Notes under the pieces: model-generated
What the model was told of the DNA's origin: nothing
What the model saw: the letters and a program-made list of their open reading frames with translations, nothing else
The model's database searches: none
Shown: positions 37,342 to 47,939 of the stretch, one piece after another
Numbering within the stretch: the first letter of the stretch is position 1
Layout of the letters: the number at the start of each line of letters is the position of its first letter
From: Acidobacteriota bacterium
GTDB lineage: Bacteria; Acidobacteriota; Terriglobia; Acidiferrales; UBA7541
Direction of reading: 5' to 3'
Assembly (NCBI GenBank): GCA_023481105.1
Contig: JAMCWK010000151.1
Coordinates: forward strand, 1-64,000
Length of the DNA stretch: 64,000 bases
Program-made: the position numbers and the translations under genes

Positions 37342-38354
37342 TTGGTGGAGGAGCCGGAGAGGTCGGCTTGAATGGCCCGGACTAGTTCTTCGCGCGTGAC
37401 CGTCGCTGTCCCACGTTTCATCACCACAATCCCGCCGGCGTAATTCGCCAGGTGCGCGGCTTCCGTAAACGTGCCGCCCGCCGCCAGCGCCAGTGTAAAC
37501 ACGGCAATCACCGTGTCGCCCGCGCCGGTCACATCGAGCGCTTGGTCTGTGCCGTACACCGGAATATGAACAGGTTTGCGCCCGCGCAGGAAGAGCGCCA
37601 TTCCATCTTTGCCGCGCGTCACCAGTAGAGCTTCCAGCTTCATGGCCCGCAGCGTTTGCGCGCCCAGTGCTTCCAGCCGCTTTGTGTCCGTTCCGATGCG
37701 CGTGTGATGCAGCGCCTCGATTTCCGGCTCGTTGGGAGTGGCTGCGGTAATTCCCGACCCTTTGTAATCGAGTAGCGCGAACCGCGAATCGAGCAGCACC
37801 AGTTTCCCGCGCATGGCGCTTACTGCCGCCGGAGATGCAACCCCAAATCCATAATCCGAGACCAGCGCGGCGGAAGCGCGTCGCGTGAACCCGCGTGCTT
37901 TCTTCACCAGAGCCGCACGGACTTTCGCGGGTAACGCGCGCGCATCCGGCTCGCAATCCACGCGCAGAACTTGCTGGCGCGCCGTGTGCGCAAAGCCCGC
38001 GAGGTAGCGTGTTTTCCGCGGCGTGGTCCATCCCGCCACGCGAAGGATACCGCTGGTGGCTACGCGCTTGCGCCGGAAATATTCCACCAATGCCTGACCA
38101 GCCGCATCGTTTCCTACCACGCCCACCGGCAGCACCTTGGCGCCGAGGTCCGCAAGGTTGTTTGCCGCGTTGGCGCCGCCGCCCGGGACAAGTTGCGTTT
38201 CGCGGTGCCGCAAAATCAGCACGGGTGCTTCGCGGGAAACGCGCGAAATCTCGCCAAAAACGAATTCATCTGCCACCAGATCGCCGAGGACGACAATCGT
38301 CTGCCGCGAAAACGCGTCAATCAAATCTTGGAGACGGCTCAGGTCGGCGCTCAC
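37338..38354 (-). CDS. D-glycero-beta-D-manno-heptose-7-phosphate kinase (RfaE1, PfkB family; GTG start)
   Basis: [58 protein letters not shown]...[26 protein letters not shown]. Confidence 0.92.
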   Translation of the reverse strand: MSADLSRLQDLIDAFSRQTIVVLGDLVADEFVFGEISRVSREAPVLILRHRETQLVPGGGANAANNLADLGAKVLPVGVVGNDAAGQALVEYFRRKRVATSGILRVAGWTTPRKTRYLAGFAHTARQQVLRVDCEPDARALPAKVRAALVKKARGFTRRASAALVSDYGFGVASPAAVSAMRGKLVLLDSRFALLDYKGSGITAATPNEPEIEALHHTRIGTDTKRLEALGAQTLRAMKLEALLVTRGKDGMALFLRGRKPVHIPVYGTDQALDVTGAGDTVIAVFTLALAAGGTFTEAAHLANYAGGIVVMKRGTATVTREELVRAIQADLSGSSTK

Positions 38355-38947
38355 CGCGACTCCTTCAGAATAATCTCCACCGCTGCTTCCAAATTTTCTG
38401 CCACGTGGTCCGGCTGCCGCTTCCATTTCCCGTGGTGCCATTCATACTCGCCGCGGCCGTACCCGCTCAGAACCAGAATACCCCGGCAGCCTGCGGCATG
38501 GGCCAATTCCATATCCGAGTAGCGGTCCCCCACCACCCACGAACCGCGCACTTCGAGACGGTGCTCTCGCGCCGCGCGCTTGAGCATCCCCGTCCGTGGC
38601 TTGCGGCAGTCGCACTCGTCCGCCGTGATATGCGGACAATAATAAATGGCGTCCAGCCGCGCGCCGCCCGCCGCCAACTCCGCAACCATGCGCTCATGAA
38701 TCTGGTGAACCAGGGTCTCCGGAAAAAAATCGCGTTGCACTCCCGATTGATTGGTCACTACCACGACAGCGAGCCCTACATCATTCAATCGCCGGATGGC
38801 CGCCGCGGAGAACGGATACACCTGAAAACGGCTCAAGTGATTCAGGTATCCCACTTCTTCGGCGATCGTGCCGTCGCGGTCGAGAAACACGGCGTGGCGC
38901 GGCTTGGGTTCAGGCAAGGCTGGCGCTTCCCTTCTTGATCCATTCAC
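38351..38947 (-). CDS. gmhB: D-glycero-beta-D-manno-heptose 1,7-bisphosphate 7-phosphatase
   Basis: AVFLDRDGTIAEEVGYL...VVVVTNQSGVQRDFF...CPHITADECDCRKPRTGML...WVVGDRYSDMELA. Confidence 0.92.
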   Translation of the reverse strand: MNGSRREAPALPEPKPRHAVFLDRDGTIAEEVGYLNHLSRFQVYPFSAAAIRRLNDVGLAVVVVTNQSGVQRDFFPETLVHQIHERMVAELAAGGARLDAIYYCPHITADECDCRKPRTGMLKRAAREHRLEVRGSWVVGDRYSDMELAHAAGCRGILVLSGYGRGEYEWHHGKWKRQPDHVAENLEAAVEIILKESR

Positions 38948-39962
38948 GTGCCGCGGAATAAACCGCTTCCACTTCCACGCGCGTCATGCAGCGGTGGTCA
39001 ATCGGGCAGTGGCGCAAGAAACACGGGCTGCATTCAACCTTTTGTTGCACCAGCGTGCGCCGCGGAGTCATCGGCGCCGTGCCCTCCGGGTCCGTGGGAC
39101 CGAACACGGCCACGACCGGCAATCCCACGGCCGCGGCAACGTGCATTGCGCCCGAATCGTTGCCCACGAACAGGTCACACGAAGCAAACAGCGCAGGCAG
39201 CTCTGCGATCTGCGTTTCGCCCGCCAGTTGCACCGCTTTGCGCTTCATGCCCGCGGCAATTTTTCCGGTGACCTCGCGCTCCGCCGCAGAGCCAAAAAGT
39301 ATAACATCCGCGCCAAACTCGGCAATCAAGCGGTCCGCCAGCGCAGCGTAGCGCTCCACCGGCCAGCATTTTGCCGACCCGTACGCCGCCCCCGGCGCCA
39401 TGGCCACGCGCACCATGCGCGGTGCGCCAGGGACTCCCGCGCGGTCAAGAAATTCTTCCGCGCGCCCCATTGCTTCCGGCGGAACGTGAAGTCGAATCCG
39501 TTCCAGCGCGGGGAGCTTCTCCATCCAACCAGCGCGCCGCAGCAATTCCAAGTAGTAGTAGCTCTCATGCGCAGGTGTTTCACCCGTTTTTGGAACTGGA
39601 ATCGCCTTCGTCAGCAACCAACTTCGCCCATCCCGCGCGTATCCGATGCGTTGCGGTACGCCTGCTCGCCAGGCCAGCCATGCCGCCTGAAACGCGTTCT
39701 GAAGCAGCACGGCGATATCGAAGCGCTCTTTGCGAATTTCCCGCGCCAGACGTTCGAGGCCAAAGAACCCGCGATGGCGTCTGGTATGTTCGAAAACAAG
39801 CACGCGGTTGGCCCACGGCTGCCCCTGGAATATTCCACTCACCCATTCACGCCCGAGCAGAGCAATCTCCGGATCAGGCCAGCGCGCGCGGATGGCTTCC
39901 AGCGCCGGAATGCACATCACGGCGTCGCCGACCCAGTTAGGCACTCGGATCAGGATTTTCAT
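38910..39962 (-). CDS. waaF: Lipopolysaccharide heptosyltransferase II
   Basis: MKILIRVPNWVGDAVMCIPALEAIRARWP...MAPGAAYGSAKCWPVERYA...FVGNDSGAMHVAAAVGLPVVAVFGPTDPEGTAP. Confidence 0.9.
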   Translation of the reverse strand: MKILIRVPNWVGDAVMCIPALEAIRARWPDPEIALLGREWVSGIFQGQPWANRVLVFEHTRRHRGFFGLERLAREIRKERFDIAVLLQNAFQAAWLAWRAGVPQRIGYARDGRSWLLTKAIPVPKTGETPAHESYYYLELLRRAGWMEKLPALERIRLHVPPEAMGRAEEFLDRAGVPGAPRMVRVAMAPGAAYGSAKCWPVERYAALADRLIAEFGADVILFGSAAEREVTGKIAAGMKRKAVQLAGETQIAELPALFASCDLFVGNDSGAMHVAAAVGLPVVAVFGPTDPEGTAPMTPRRTLVQQKVECSPCFLRHCPIDHRCMTRVEVEAVYSAAREWIKKGSASLA

Positions 39963-41025
39963 TGCCTGCCTTTTCGCCGCTTCGCGCAATAATTCGCAGC
40001 ACCGCCTGCCACAAGCCTTCGCCATCCAGAACCGTCAGGCTAGTCCTACAATAGAACAGCGGGAGCGAGCTGAACTCAACCTGAAGGCAATTGAAGATGT
40101 CTTTTTCCGTACAGACCAGCGCCTCTGCGCCCGTGGACCTTGCGCGCGCTTCAAGCTCCTGAACATCGGCTTGCGAAAACTTGTGGTGGTCGCGGAAGGA
40201 CTTGCAGTCGAGGACATGCATTCCCCACCCGCGCAAATCCTCAAAGAACGCATTGGGATTCCCAATCGCGCAAAACGCGAAGAATTTTCTTCGTTGCGTA
40301 TCGGCCTTCTGCGCTCCAGCAAGATGCGGGTTCCTTTGGACGATTGCGGAGAGTTCGTTCTGCGCATAGAAGATCGGTGCCTCAGTGTAGCGACGGATGA
40401 CCACCTCGACGGCGGCCGACGGCTGCCGTCGGGTGATCACAACGAGATCGGCACGGCCCAGGGCAGATGCAGGCTCGCGCAAGCGTCCGGCAGGCAGCAA
40501 TAGCCCTCCCCCAAATGGATCGGTAGCATCAACCAAGACTATATCGATGTCACGCGCAAGGCGCATGTGCTGAAAGCCATCATCCAGAACGAGCCATTGA
40601 ACGCCTCCCTGCTCCAGGCGGCGGCCACAGGCAAAACGATCCGCTCCCACCCCGATGCGCACGCGGTCACCAAATCGCTTCCAATAAAGCCAAACCTCAT
40701 CGCTCATGACGTGCAGTGGAACGTGATCCTCGGGAACCGGCGCAGTGGCGGCGAGCGGAAGATTCGATCCCTTGGAACCCCGGTAGCCCCGTGTGAGGAT
40801 ACCGGTGGGTTTCCGTTCGGAAAGTAGCCGCTCAACAATCCACATCACCAGAGGTGTCTTGCCTGTGCCGCCGACGGTCAGATTGCCGACGCTAATCACC
40901 ACACTCTTCAGGCGCTTTTGTCGGACAATTCCCATGCGGTAACAATGTGCTCGCACACGAACGATGCCCTCAAACACAAGCGAAAAGGGCCACAGCAGCG
41001 CGCGAAGACTGGGGTGCAATTTCAC
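39937..41025 (-). CDS. lpxK: Tetraacyldisaccharide 4'-kinase
   Basis: VISVGNLTVGGTGKTPLVMWIVERL, ILTRGYRGSKG, VLDDGFQHMRLARDIDIVLVDATDPFGGG. Confidence 0.93.
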   Translation of the reverse strand: MKLHPSLRALLWPFSLVFEGIVRVRAHCYRMGIVRQKRLKSVVISVGNLTVGGTGKTPLVMWIVERLLSERKPTGILTRGYRGSKGSNLPLAATAPVPEDHVPLHVMSDEVWLYWKRFGDRVRIGVGADRFACGRRLEQGGVQWLVLDDGFQHMRLARDIDIVLVDATDPFGGGLLLPAGRLREPASALGRADLVVITRRQPSAAVEVVIRRYTEAPIFYAQNELSAIVQRNPHLAGAQKADTQRRKFFAFCAIGNPNAFFEDLRGWGMHVLDCKSFRDHHKFSQADVQELEARARSTGAEALVCTEKDIFNCLQVEFSSLPLFYCRTSLTVLDGEGLWQAVLRIIARSGEKAGNENPDPSA

Positions 41026-42344
41026 TCGCCGCCCCGCTTTGCAGCCAAGATCGCCGCGATGCGCTCCAGTGATTTCGCCGTCGCGCCACGGTTGCTCTCC
41101 ACAAGCGCTTTCGCTGCTTCACCCATGCGCCGTCGCTTTTCTTCGCCGCGAATCAACTCCGCCCATGCTTCGCCCAACTCGCGCGCATCGGCCACATGAA
41201 CCGCAGCGCGCGCTGCTAGAAAATCTGCAGCCATCTCCGAGAAATTTTCCATGTGCGGCCCAAACACGGGCGCCCGGGCAAACGCCGCCGGCTCCAAGAT
41301 GTTGTGCCCGCCCCGCGCCACCAACGAGCCTCCGACAAAAACAGCGTCTGCAAAACGGTAGAGTCCGGCCAGCTCGCCGACCGTATCCAGCAGCAGCAAG
41401 TCCGCTTCTTCATCCAGCGGCGCGTCCAGCGAAAGCCGGCTTCGCCGCACCACTTTCCATCCGCGCTCTTCCGCGATGCGCGCTGCCGCGTCGAATCGTT
41501 CCGGCTTGCGCGGCGCCAGCACCAGAAGCGCGCGCCGCCACGCCCTCTCCACAATATCAAACGCCGCCAGCACCGGCTCTTCCTCGTCCTCGACCACGCT
41601 TCCCGCCACGACCACTGGCCAGCGCTCCTGCTCCGCTATTTGTTTCGCCAGCCAATCGCCGATGGCGCTTGTGTTCGGCGGCGCAAAATCATATTTAAGG
41701 TTGCCGGTCACCTCCACGCGCTCTTCCGCCGCGCCCAGTTTCCGCACGCGTTCCGCGTCTTTCTCGCTCTGCATCAGGAACAAAGCCGCATCGTTCAGAG
41801 CCCCGCGGAGAAATTCGCCGAAAATTCCCGTCAACATACTGAATCGCTTGAACGATTGTTTTGAAATTCGCCCGTTGACAAACACTACGGGCACGCTTGC
41901 GCGCCGCGCTTCTCGCAAGAAGTTCGGCCAGATTTCCGTCTCCAAAATCACAATCAGCCTCGGCTGGAGCACGCGCATCACCCGCCGCACGGAAAACGCC
42001 CAGTCCAGCGGGAAATAGAAGATCCCATCGGCAAACGTCATGCGTTCGCGCGCCAGATCCTGTCCGGTGCGCGTCGTCGTCGAAACAAAAAGTTTCCGTT
42101 CCGGGAAGCGCTCCTTGATCGCGCGCGCCAGCGGCAGTCCGGCCAGCACTTCGCCGACGGAAACCGCATGGATCCAAATGGAGCCCCGCGCACCGCTCGC
42201 CTTAGAGAGAATGGCGCACGGCAGCGCGCCCAATCGTTCACCGAGGTTATGAAAGTATTTTCCGCTGCCCAGCCCGCGCACGAGAAAATACGGCAGTAGC
42301 AGGATCATTCCGATGGCGGTAAGCAGGCTGTAGAGAAGATACAT
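41022..42344 (-). CDS. waaA: 3-deoxy-D-manno-octulosonic-acid transferase (Kdo transferase)
   Basis: SIWIHAVSVGEVLAGLPLARAIKERFPERKLFVSTTTRTGQDLA...LETEIWPNFLREARRASVPVVFVNGRIS...GGSLVARGGHNILEPAAF. Confidence 0.93.
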   Translation of the reverse strand: MYLLYSLLTAIGMILLLPYFLVRGLGSGKYFHNLGERLGALPCAILSKASGARGSIWIHAVSVGEVLAGLPLARAIKERFPERKLFVSTTTRTGQDLARERMTFADGIFYFPLDWAFSVRRVMRVLQPRLIVILETEIWPNFLREARRASVPVVFVNGRISKQSFKRFSMLTGIFGEFLRGALNDAALFLMQSEKDAERVRKLGAAEERVEVTGNLKYDFAPPNTSAIGDWLAKQIAEQERWPVVVAGSVVEDEEEPVLAAFDIVERAWRRALLVLAPRKPERFDAAARIAEERGWKVVRRSRLSLDAPLDEEADLLLLDTVGELAGLYRFADAVFVGGSLVARGGHNILEPAAFARAPVFGPHMENFSEMAADFLAARAAVHVADARELGEAWAELIRGEEKRRRMGEAAKALVESNRGATAKSLERIAAILAAKRGGE

Positions 42345-42444
42345 TCGTTCCCGCGGTGCGGGACGGCTATTATAGTGGCAGGCGCGGCCGGATACAGCAG
42401 GCAACCGGCCTCGCCGCGTGGCATCTTACACTTCGGTGCGCCGG

Positions 42445-43098
42445 ATGCTTACTGCAATCATGAATTGCAAATTTCCAGCCCTCGCGCTGCTTTTGCTGTT
42501 CGCTGCGCCCAGCGTTACGGCGCAGCAAACCGATCCGGCAACGCTTCCCGCTCGCGACGCGCACGAAGGACTGCTGATCGCCGCCGATCCCTTCGACGAT
42601 GCCGCGCGCTCCAAAGAGCGCTTCGGTAAAAAGTCCCCGCACTCCGTGGGCATTCTTGCTCTCGAAGTTTATTTTAAGAACGACACCGCGAAAGCGATCC
42701 ACGTGGACCTCGAGCGCATCCGCCTGTCCATCGAGGCTCCCGGACAGGACCGGCAACAACTCCGCCCCATGCTGCTCGAAACTGTCGTCAACTCCATCGT
42801 CTATCCAGAGGGCCTCAATCCCATCGCTCCTCGCAAGCCGCGTCCTTTTCCGGGCAGCGGCACAGGAACAAAAGACAAAGACGTCAAAAAAGTGGACGAG
42901 GTTCTGCGACCCCTGGCCTTGGAAATGGACGTTCTCCCGCCGAAGGCCACCGTGCGGGGACTTCTCTTTTTCGATCTCGGCCGCAAATTTGAGAAACTGC
43001 GCTACTCGCAGCTTTATGTTCCAGACCTTGCCTTTGTCGCCGACGGTAAAGCGCTGATGTTTTTCGAAGTGGATTTGTCGAAAGCCGTCCAGAAATAA
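42445..43098 (+). CDS. Predicted secreted protein of unknown function
   Basis: Signal peptide NCKFPALALLLLFAAPSVTA; no family recognised. Confidence 0.7.
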   Translation: MLTAIMNCKFPALALLLLFAAPSVTAQQTDPATLPARDAHEGLLIAADPFDDAARSKERFGKKSPHSVGILALEVYFKNDTAKAIHVDLERIRLSIEAPGQDRQQLRPMLLETVVNSIVYPEGLNPIAPRKPRPFPGSGTGTKDKDVKKVDEVLRPLALEMDVLPPKATVRGLLFFDLGRKFEKLRYSQLYVPDLAFVADGKALMFFEVDLSKAVQK

Positions 43099-43172
43099 AC
43101 TCCGCCGTGAATCTTACTTTTTCTGCCGTTTGCTGAAATCGCGCTGCTCGGCTAAAATTCTCGGCGGCTCAA

Positions 43173-45401
43173 TTGACCGCTTCCGTTGCGCCTCCTCTCA
43201 TGGGACTTCTCGACGAACTGAATCCGCGGCAGCGCGAATGTGTCGAAGCAACGGAGGGACCGGTGCTGGTGCTGGCCGGCGCCGGCAGCGGTAAGACGCG
43301 CGTCATTACTTACCGCGTGGCGCACCTCATTGCCCAGGGCGCGCCCGGCCAGTCCATCCTCGCGGTCACCTTCACCAACAAAGCCGCCGAACAGATGAAG
43401 CAGCGCGTGCTCGACCTCTTGTCGCGCACCGGCCTGCCCGCCGGCGAGCCATGGGTGTCAACATTTCACTCTTTTTGCGCGCGCCTGCTGCGTCGCGAAG
43501 CCCCGCATCTCGGCCTGCGCCGCGATTTCGCCATTTACGATGACGACGACCAGCTCGCCGCCGTCAAAATAGCCTTGCGCCAGATCGGCGGTGAAGAAAA
43601 AAGCGTCACGCCACGCAGCCTGCTCGAAAAAATCAGCGACGCCAAGAACCGCGGCACCTCTCCCGAGCAGATGGTCGCAGAAGCCTACGACCACCGCACG
43701 CGGCTGATTGCCGACGTGTTCCTCCGCTATGGAGAAATTCTCCGCCGTTCCAGCGGTCTCGATTTCGACGACCTCTTGCTCTATGCCGTCGCTGCCCTCC
43801 GCGATCACGACGACATTCGCGCGCGCTGGACGGAGCGCTTTCGCTACTTGCAGGTGGACGAATACCAGGACACCAACCGCGTACAATACGAGCTCGTCCA
43901 CCTCCTCGCCGGCAACCGCCGCAACGTGTGCGTCGTCGGCGACGAGGACCAGGCCATCTACGGCTGGCGCGGCGCCGACGTCGGCAACATCCTGCGCTTC
44001 TCCGAAGATTTTCCCGGCGCACAGGTAATCCGCCTGGAGGAAAACTACCGCTCCACGCAATGTATTCTCGACGCCGCGCTCGGCGTTGTCGCAAAAAACG
44101 TCAAGCGCCTGGGCAAGACGCTCATCGCGACGCGCGGCAAGGGCCCGGCCCTGCGCTACTTCGAATCGCGCGATGCCGCTTCCGAGGCCGAGTATGTCGC
44201 CGGAGAAATCTTCAACATCCAGCGCCGCGAACTTGATGCGCATTGTGCCGTGCTGTATCGCACCAACGCGCAGTCCCGCGCTTTTGAGGAAGCCATGCGG
44301 CGTTCGGGGATTCGCTACCGCGTGGTCGGCGGCTTCAGCTTTTATCAGCGCGCGGAAGTAAAGGATGCGCTCTCCTATTTGCGCTTGGTAGTGAATCCCG
44401 ACGACGATCTCGCCCTGTTGCGCATTCTGAACACTCCGCCGCGTGGCATCGGCAAGACCACGGAAGAGGCTTTACGCGATCTGGCCGCGCGCCGCAGCGT
44501 TTCGCTTTGGGCGGCCCTTGAAGAAATGGCTGCGGGGAAAGCCATGCTGCGCGAATTCCGCTCCCTGATTCTCGATTTGCGCGCGGAAGCGGATAAGATT
44601 CCTCCCGCAGAATTATTGCGGCACATCCTTGACCGCACCGGCTACATTGATTTGCTCGAACAGCGCGACAACGTTGAAGACACCGCGCGCGCCGAAAACT
44701 TGCAGGAATTGGTCAACGCCCTGGCCGAACACACCGAGCGCGGCGCAGTGCTGTCCGATTTTCTTGACCAGGCTTTTCTGGTCAGCGATGCCGACGACTA
44801 CGACGAGCGTGCACAGGTCACCTTGATGACTTTGCACAGCGCCAAAGGGCTGGAGTTTGAGCACGTGTTTCTCGCGGGCCTGGAAGAAGGGCTTTTTCCG
44901 CACAGCCGTTCGCGTCAGGACGCCGACCAGCTCGAAGAAGAGCGCCGATTGTGTTACGTGGGCATGACGCGCGCCAAGGAAACTCTGACGCTTACCCGCG
45001 CCGTTTACCGCCGCATCTACGGCAACGAACAAATGGAGCGCTCCGAGCCTTCGCGTTTCTTGACAGAAATTCCCAGCGAGCTGATTGAGTCGGCCCCCGG
45101 CTCTCTCGCTGCCCCCGGCGAAACCCGTCGCTACGAGCCGGATCCCGAGTACGACGCCGAGGAATTCCGCCGCTGCCGTGGCTATTCCACGCCGCCTGCT
45201 CGGCGAACGGCCGCTGTGCCCCGCCGTGCACGCAAGGACGACAACCCTCTGATCGGCGCACGCGTTCGCCATCCCACCTACGGCTTGGGCACGATTGTCG
45301 GCGTCGAAGGCGACGAAGGCGACCGCAAGTTCACGGTCAGCTTCACGGACCATGGCGTGAAGAAATTGATGGAGCGTTACGCAAATCTCCAGCTTGCGTA
45401 A
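43173..45401 (+). CDS. pcrA: ATP-dependent DNA helicase UvrD/PcrA (alternative ATG start 43200)
   Basis: LNPRQRECVEATEGPVLVLAGAGSGKTRVITYRVAHLI...VDEYQDTNRVQYELVHLL...GDEDQAIYGWRGADV...LMTLHSAKGLEFEHVF. Confidence 0.95.
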   Translation: MTASVAPPLMGLLDELNPRQRECVEATEGPVLVLAGAGSGKTRVITYRVAHLIAQGAPGQSILAVTFTNKAAEQMKQRVLDLLSRTGLPAGEPWVSTFHSFCARLLRREAPHLGLRRDFAIYDDDDQLAAVKIALRQIGGEEKSVTPRSLLEKISDAKNRGTSPEQMVAEAYDHRTRLIADVFLRYGEILRRSSGLDFDDLLLYAVAALRDHDDIRARWTERFRYLQVDEYQDTNRVQYELVHLLAGNRRNVCVVGDEDQAIYGWRGADVGNILRFSEDFPGAQVIRLEENYRSTQCILDAALGVVAKNVKRLGKTLIATRGKGPALRYFESRDAASEAEYVAGEIFNIQRRELDAHCAVLYRTNAQSRAFEEAMRRSGIRYRVVGGFSFYQRAEVKDALSYLRLVVNPDDDLALLRILNTPPRGIGKTTEEALRDLAARRSVSLWAALEEMAAGKAMLREFRSLILDLRAEADKIPPAELLRHILDRTGYIDLLEQRDNVEDTARAENLQELVNALAEHTERGAVLSDFLDQAFLVSDADDYDERAQVTLMTLHSAKGLEFEHVFLAGLEEGLFPHSRSRQDADQLEEERRLCYVGMTRAKETLTLTRAVYRRIYGNEQMERSEPSRFLTEIPSELIESAPGSLAAPGETRRYEPDPEYDAEEFRRCRGYSTPPARRTAAVPRRARKDDNPLIGARVRHPTYGLGTIVGVEGDEGDRKFTVSFTDHGVKKLMERYANLQLA

Positions 45402-45497
45402 AGCATCGCCAGCTGCTTCGGCGCTCGCGCTTTTCGCAGCGGTTGCAAGACAGCTTTCCTCCATGTAGAGTTTCCCCACTTCAACGACGGGGGCACT

Positions 45498-47042
45498 GTG
45501 GGCTCACAACTTTTTCGCGCCAAAAGCATCGACCGGCTCATCGCGGAAGCGGACGAACCGGAACACCGATTGAAGAAGACTCTCGGCCCCCTGAGCCTGA
45601 CGTCGTTGGGCATTGGAGCAGTGATTGGGTCGGGGATCTTTACGCTGGTTGGCACGGCCATCGCCGGGCAGAAGATGGAATTCTCCTCCATCCTGAATGC
45701 GCCTCTGCTGGAATACCTTATTTACGGCACTCCGACATACGGGCGCCCGGGCGCCGGGCCCGCGATTGCGCTTTCGTTCATTCTGGTAGCTATTGTTTGC
45801 GCCTTTGCAGCGCTGTGCTATGCGGAACTCGCAGCGATGATTCCGATTGCCGGCAGCGCCTACACCTATACCTACGCCACGATGGGAGAGCTGATTGCTT
45901 GGATCATCGGCTGGGACCTGATTCTCGAGTACGCCGTCAGCAACATGGCTGTCTCTGTCGGATTTGCTGCGCACATCGTGGATTTATTGGACTGGTTCGG
46001 GATTCATCCCAACCTGCAGTGGATTACTCCTGCCTATCTTCCGTCTGGCATGAAAGATTTTCACGGCACGTTGATTTACGGCTCCGGCTGGCACTTCGGG
46101 TTTAATTGGCCCGCGTTCTTGATTGTGATGCTGCTGACGGTAGTCCTGGTTCGCGGGATCAAGGAGTCGGCCGAAACAAACAACGTCATGGTCTTGCTGA
46201 AGATTGTGGCCATTCTGACGTTCGTGACTTTTGCCGCCAGGCTCGTCAAGCCCGAAAATTGGCATCCCTTCGTCCCAAATGGCTGGGGCGGCGTGCTGAC
46301 CGGTGGCTCCATCATCTTTTTCACTTACATCGGGTTTGATTCCGTTTCCACAGCGGCGGAGGAGGCAAAAAACCCGCAGCGCGATATTCCTATCGGGATT
46401 ATCGCCACGCTGGTGATTTGTACCGTCCTGTACATTGCCGTAGTGGTAGTTCTGACCGGGCTCACGCCCTGGCAGAGCCTGATGGACGACGCCGCGCCGG
46501 TGGTAAACACGCTGAAGAAGCTCAATATGCCGGCCGTGCGCCTAGTCGTGCTTATTGGCGCGCTGATGGGCATGATCTCGTCGCTGCTGGTATTCCAACT
46601 AGGGCAGGCGCGGGTGTGGTTTGCCATGTCGCGCGACGGCCTGCTGCCGCGCATTTTCAGCCGTGTTCATCCACGTTTCCGCACGCCCGACTTTTCCACG
46701 TGGATGGCCGGCTTTGTGGTGGGAATTCCGGCGGGGATCTTCGACATTGGAACGCTGGCTGACCTTTCCAACATCGGAACTCTTTTCGCTTTTGCGTTGG
46801 TGGGCGGTGGCGTGCTGGTCTTGCGCTACCGCGAACCGAACCGGCGCCGGGCCTTTCGCGCGCCTGGCGGGCCTCTCGCCCCCATTCTGACGATCCTAAC
46901 TTGCGTGCTTCTGATGGCTGGCTTACCCATCATGAACTGGATCCGGTTTTTTGTGTGGCTGGCGATCGGTCTGGTAATCTATTTCACTTACGGCCGCCGT
47001 CACAGCCATCTGAAGGATGCGGCGGCCCCGGAGAAACGTTGA
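45498..47042 (+). CDS. APC-family amino acid permease
   Basis: LKKTLGPLSLTSLGIGAVIGSGIFTLVGTAIA...FTYIGFDSVSTAAEEAKNPQRDIPIGII; about 12 TM segments. Confidence 0.92.
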   Translation: MGSQLFRAKSIDRLIAEADEPEHRLKKTLGPLSLTSLGIGAVIGSGIFTLVGTAIAGQKMEFSSILNAPLLEYLIYGTPTYGRPGAGPAIALSFILVAIVCAFAALCYAELAAMIPIAGSAYTYTYATMGELIAWIIGWDLILEYAVSNMAVSVGFAAHIVDLLDWFGIHPNLQWITPAYLPSGMKDFHGTLIYGSGWHFGFNWPAFLIVMLLTVVLVRGIKESAETNNVMVLLKIVAILTFVTFAARLVKPENWHPFVPNGWGGVLTGGSIIFFTYIGFDSVSTAAEEAKNPQRDIPIGIIATLVICTVLYIAVVVVLTGLTPWQSLMDDAAPVVNTLKKLNMPAVRLVVLIGALMGMISSLLVFQLGQARVWFAMSRDGLLPRIFSRVHPRFRTPDFSTWMAGFVVGIPAGIFDIGTLADLSNIGTLFAFALVGGGVLVLRYREPNRRRAFRAPGGPLAPILTILTCVLLMAGLPIMNWIRFFVWLAIGLVIYFTYGRRHSHLKDAAAPEKR

Positions 47043-47905
47043 GCGCGCGCAGGCAAATTCGCTTTTCGGGCAGACACGCTGCCGCAGCGGTCGTTGTCGC
47101 GCTCACTTTGCTGCTGACGCCGGAAAGCGCCTCCGGCTGGGGCGCCAATGCTCATCGCCTGATTACCAACAAGGCGGTGGACACTCTGCCCCCGGATTTG
47201 CGCGCATTTTTTGACGTTAATCGCCAGCAGCTCGTGCAGGCTTCTGCCGAACCACTGGAAGCCTATTTGAAGAATCCCACCGCCGAGCGCCGCAATCGTT
47301 ATGTCTATCTCGACCGCTACGGCCGTTTCCCATTTGAAAATCTGCCGCGCGATTACAACGCCGCGGTTCGCAAGTTCACCAAAGCAAAGCTGGAAGCCAA
47401 CGGTGTGCTCCCCTGGCAAATCGGCCTCTACAGCAAGAAACTCACCGACGCGTTCAAGGCGCACAACTGGGATGACGTGCGCCAGTTCGCCGCCATCCTG
47501 GCTCATTACGTCGCACAAGCTCACGACCCTTTTGCCACCACCGAAAATTTTGACGGCCGTCTCTCCAACCAAGCCGGCGCGGACCAGCGCTTTTCCTATC
47601 GGCTCGTGGATCGCTATTCGCTATTTTTTTTCATCCTGCCCAACGAGGCCGCGTATATCAGCGATCCCACCGACCACGCTTTCGAGAGTTGCCTGAACGC
47701 GCACAGCTGGTTGGAGCAGATTCTGCTCGCCGACCGTCGCGCGCGTCGCGGCCTGCCCGATTACACCGACGAGTATTACGACCGCCTCTACAACCAGGCC
47801 GGCGCAGTGCTCATTCGCGGCATCTCCGACGCGGCTTCGGATGTCGGCTCCTACTGGCTGACGGCGTGGATTAATGCCGGGCGCCCGCAGCTTCCCGGAA
47901 GATGA
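47039..47905 (+). CDS. Secreted S1/P1 nuclease / zinc-dependent phospholipase C-like protein (TTG start)
   Basis: Signal peptide then GWGANAHRLITNKAVDTLP (N-terminal Trp plus His), AAILAHYVAQAHDPFATTENFDG, HAFESCLNAHS. Confidence 0.75.
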   Translation: MSARRQIRFSGRHAAAAVVVALTLLLTPESASGWGANAHRLITNKAVDTLPPDLRAFFDVNRQQLVQASAEPLEAYLKNPTAERRNRYVYLDRYGRFPFENLPRDYNAAVRKFTKAKLEANGVLPWQIGLYSKKLTDAFKAHNWDDVRQFAAILAHYVAQAHDPFATTENFDGRLSNQAGADQRFSYRLVDRYSLFFFILPNEAAYISDPTDHAFESCLNAHSWLEQILLADRRARRGLPDYTDEYYDRLYNQAGAVLIRGISDAASDVGSYWLTAWINAGRPQLPGR

Positions 47906-47939
47906 TTGGCGCCGTGGGCCGCATGTGCTGCACAATCCC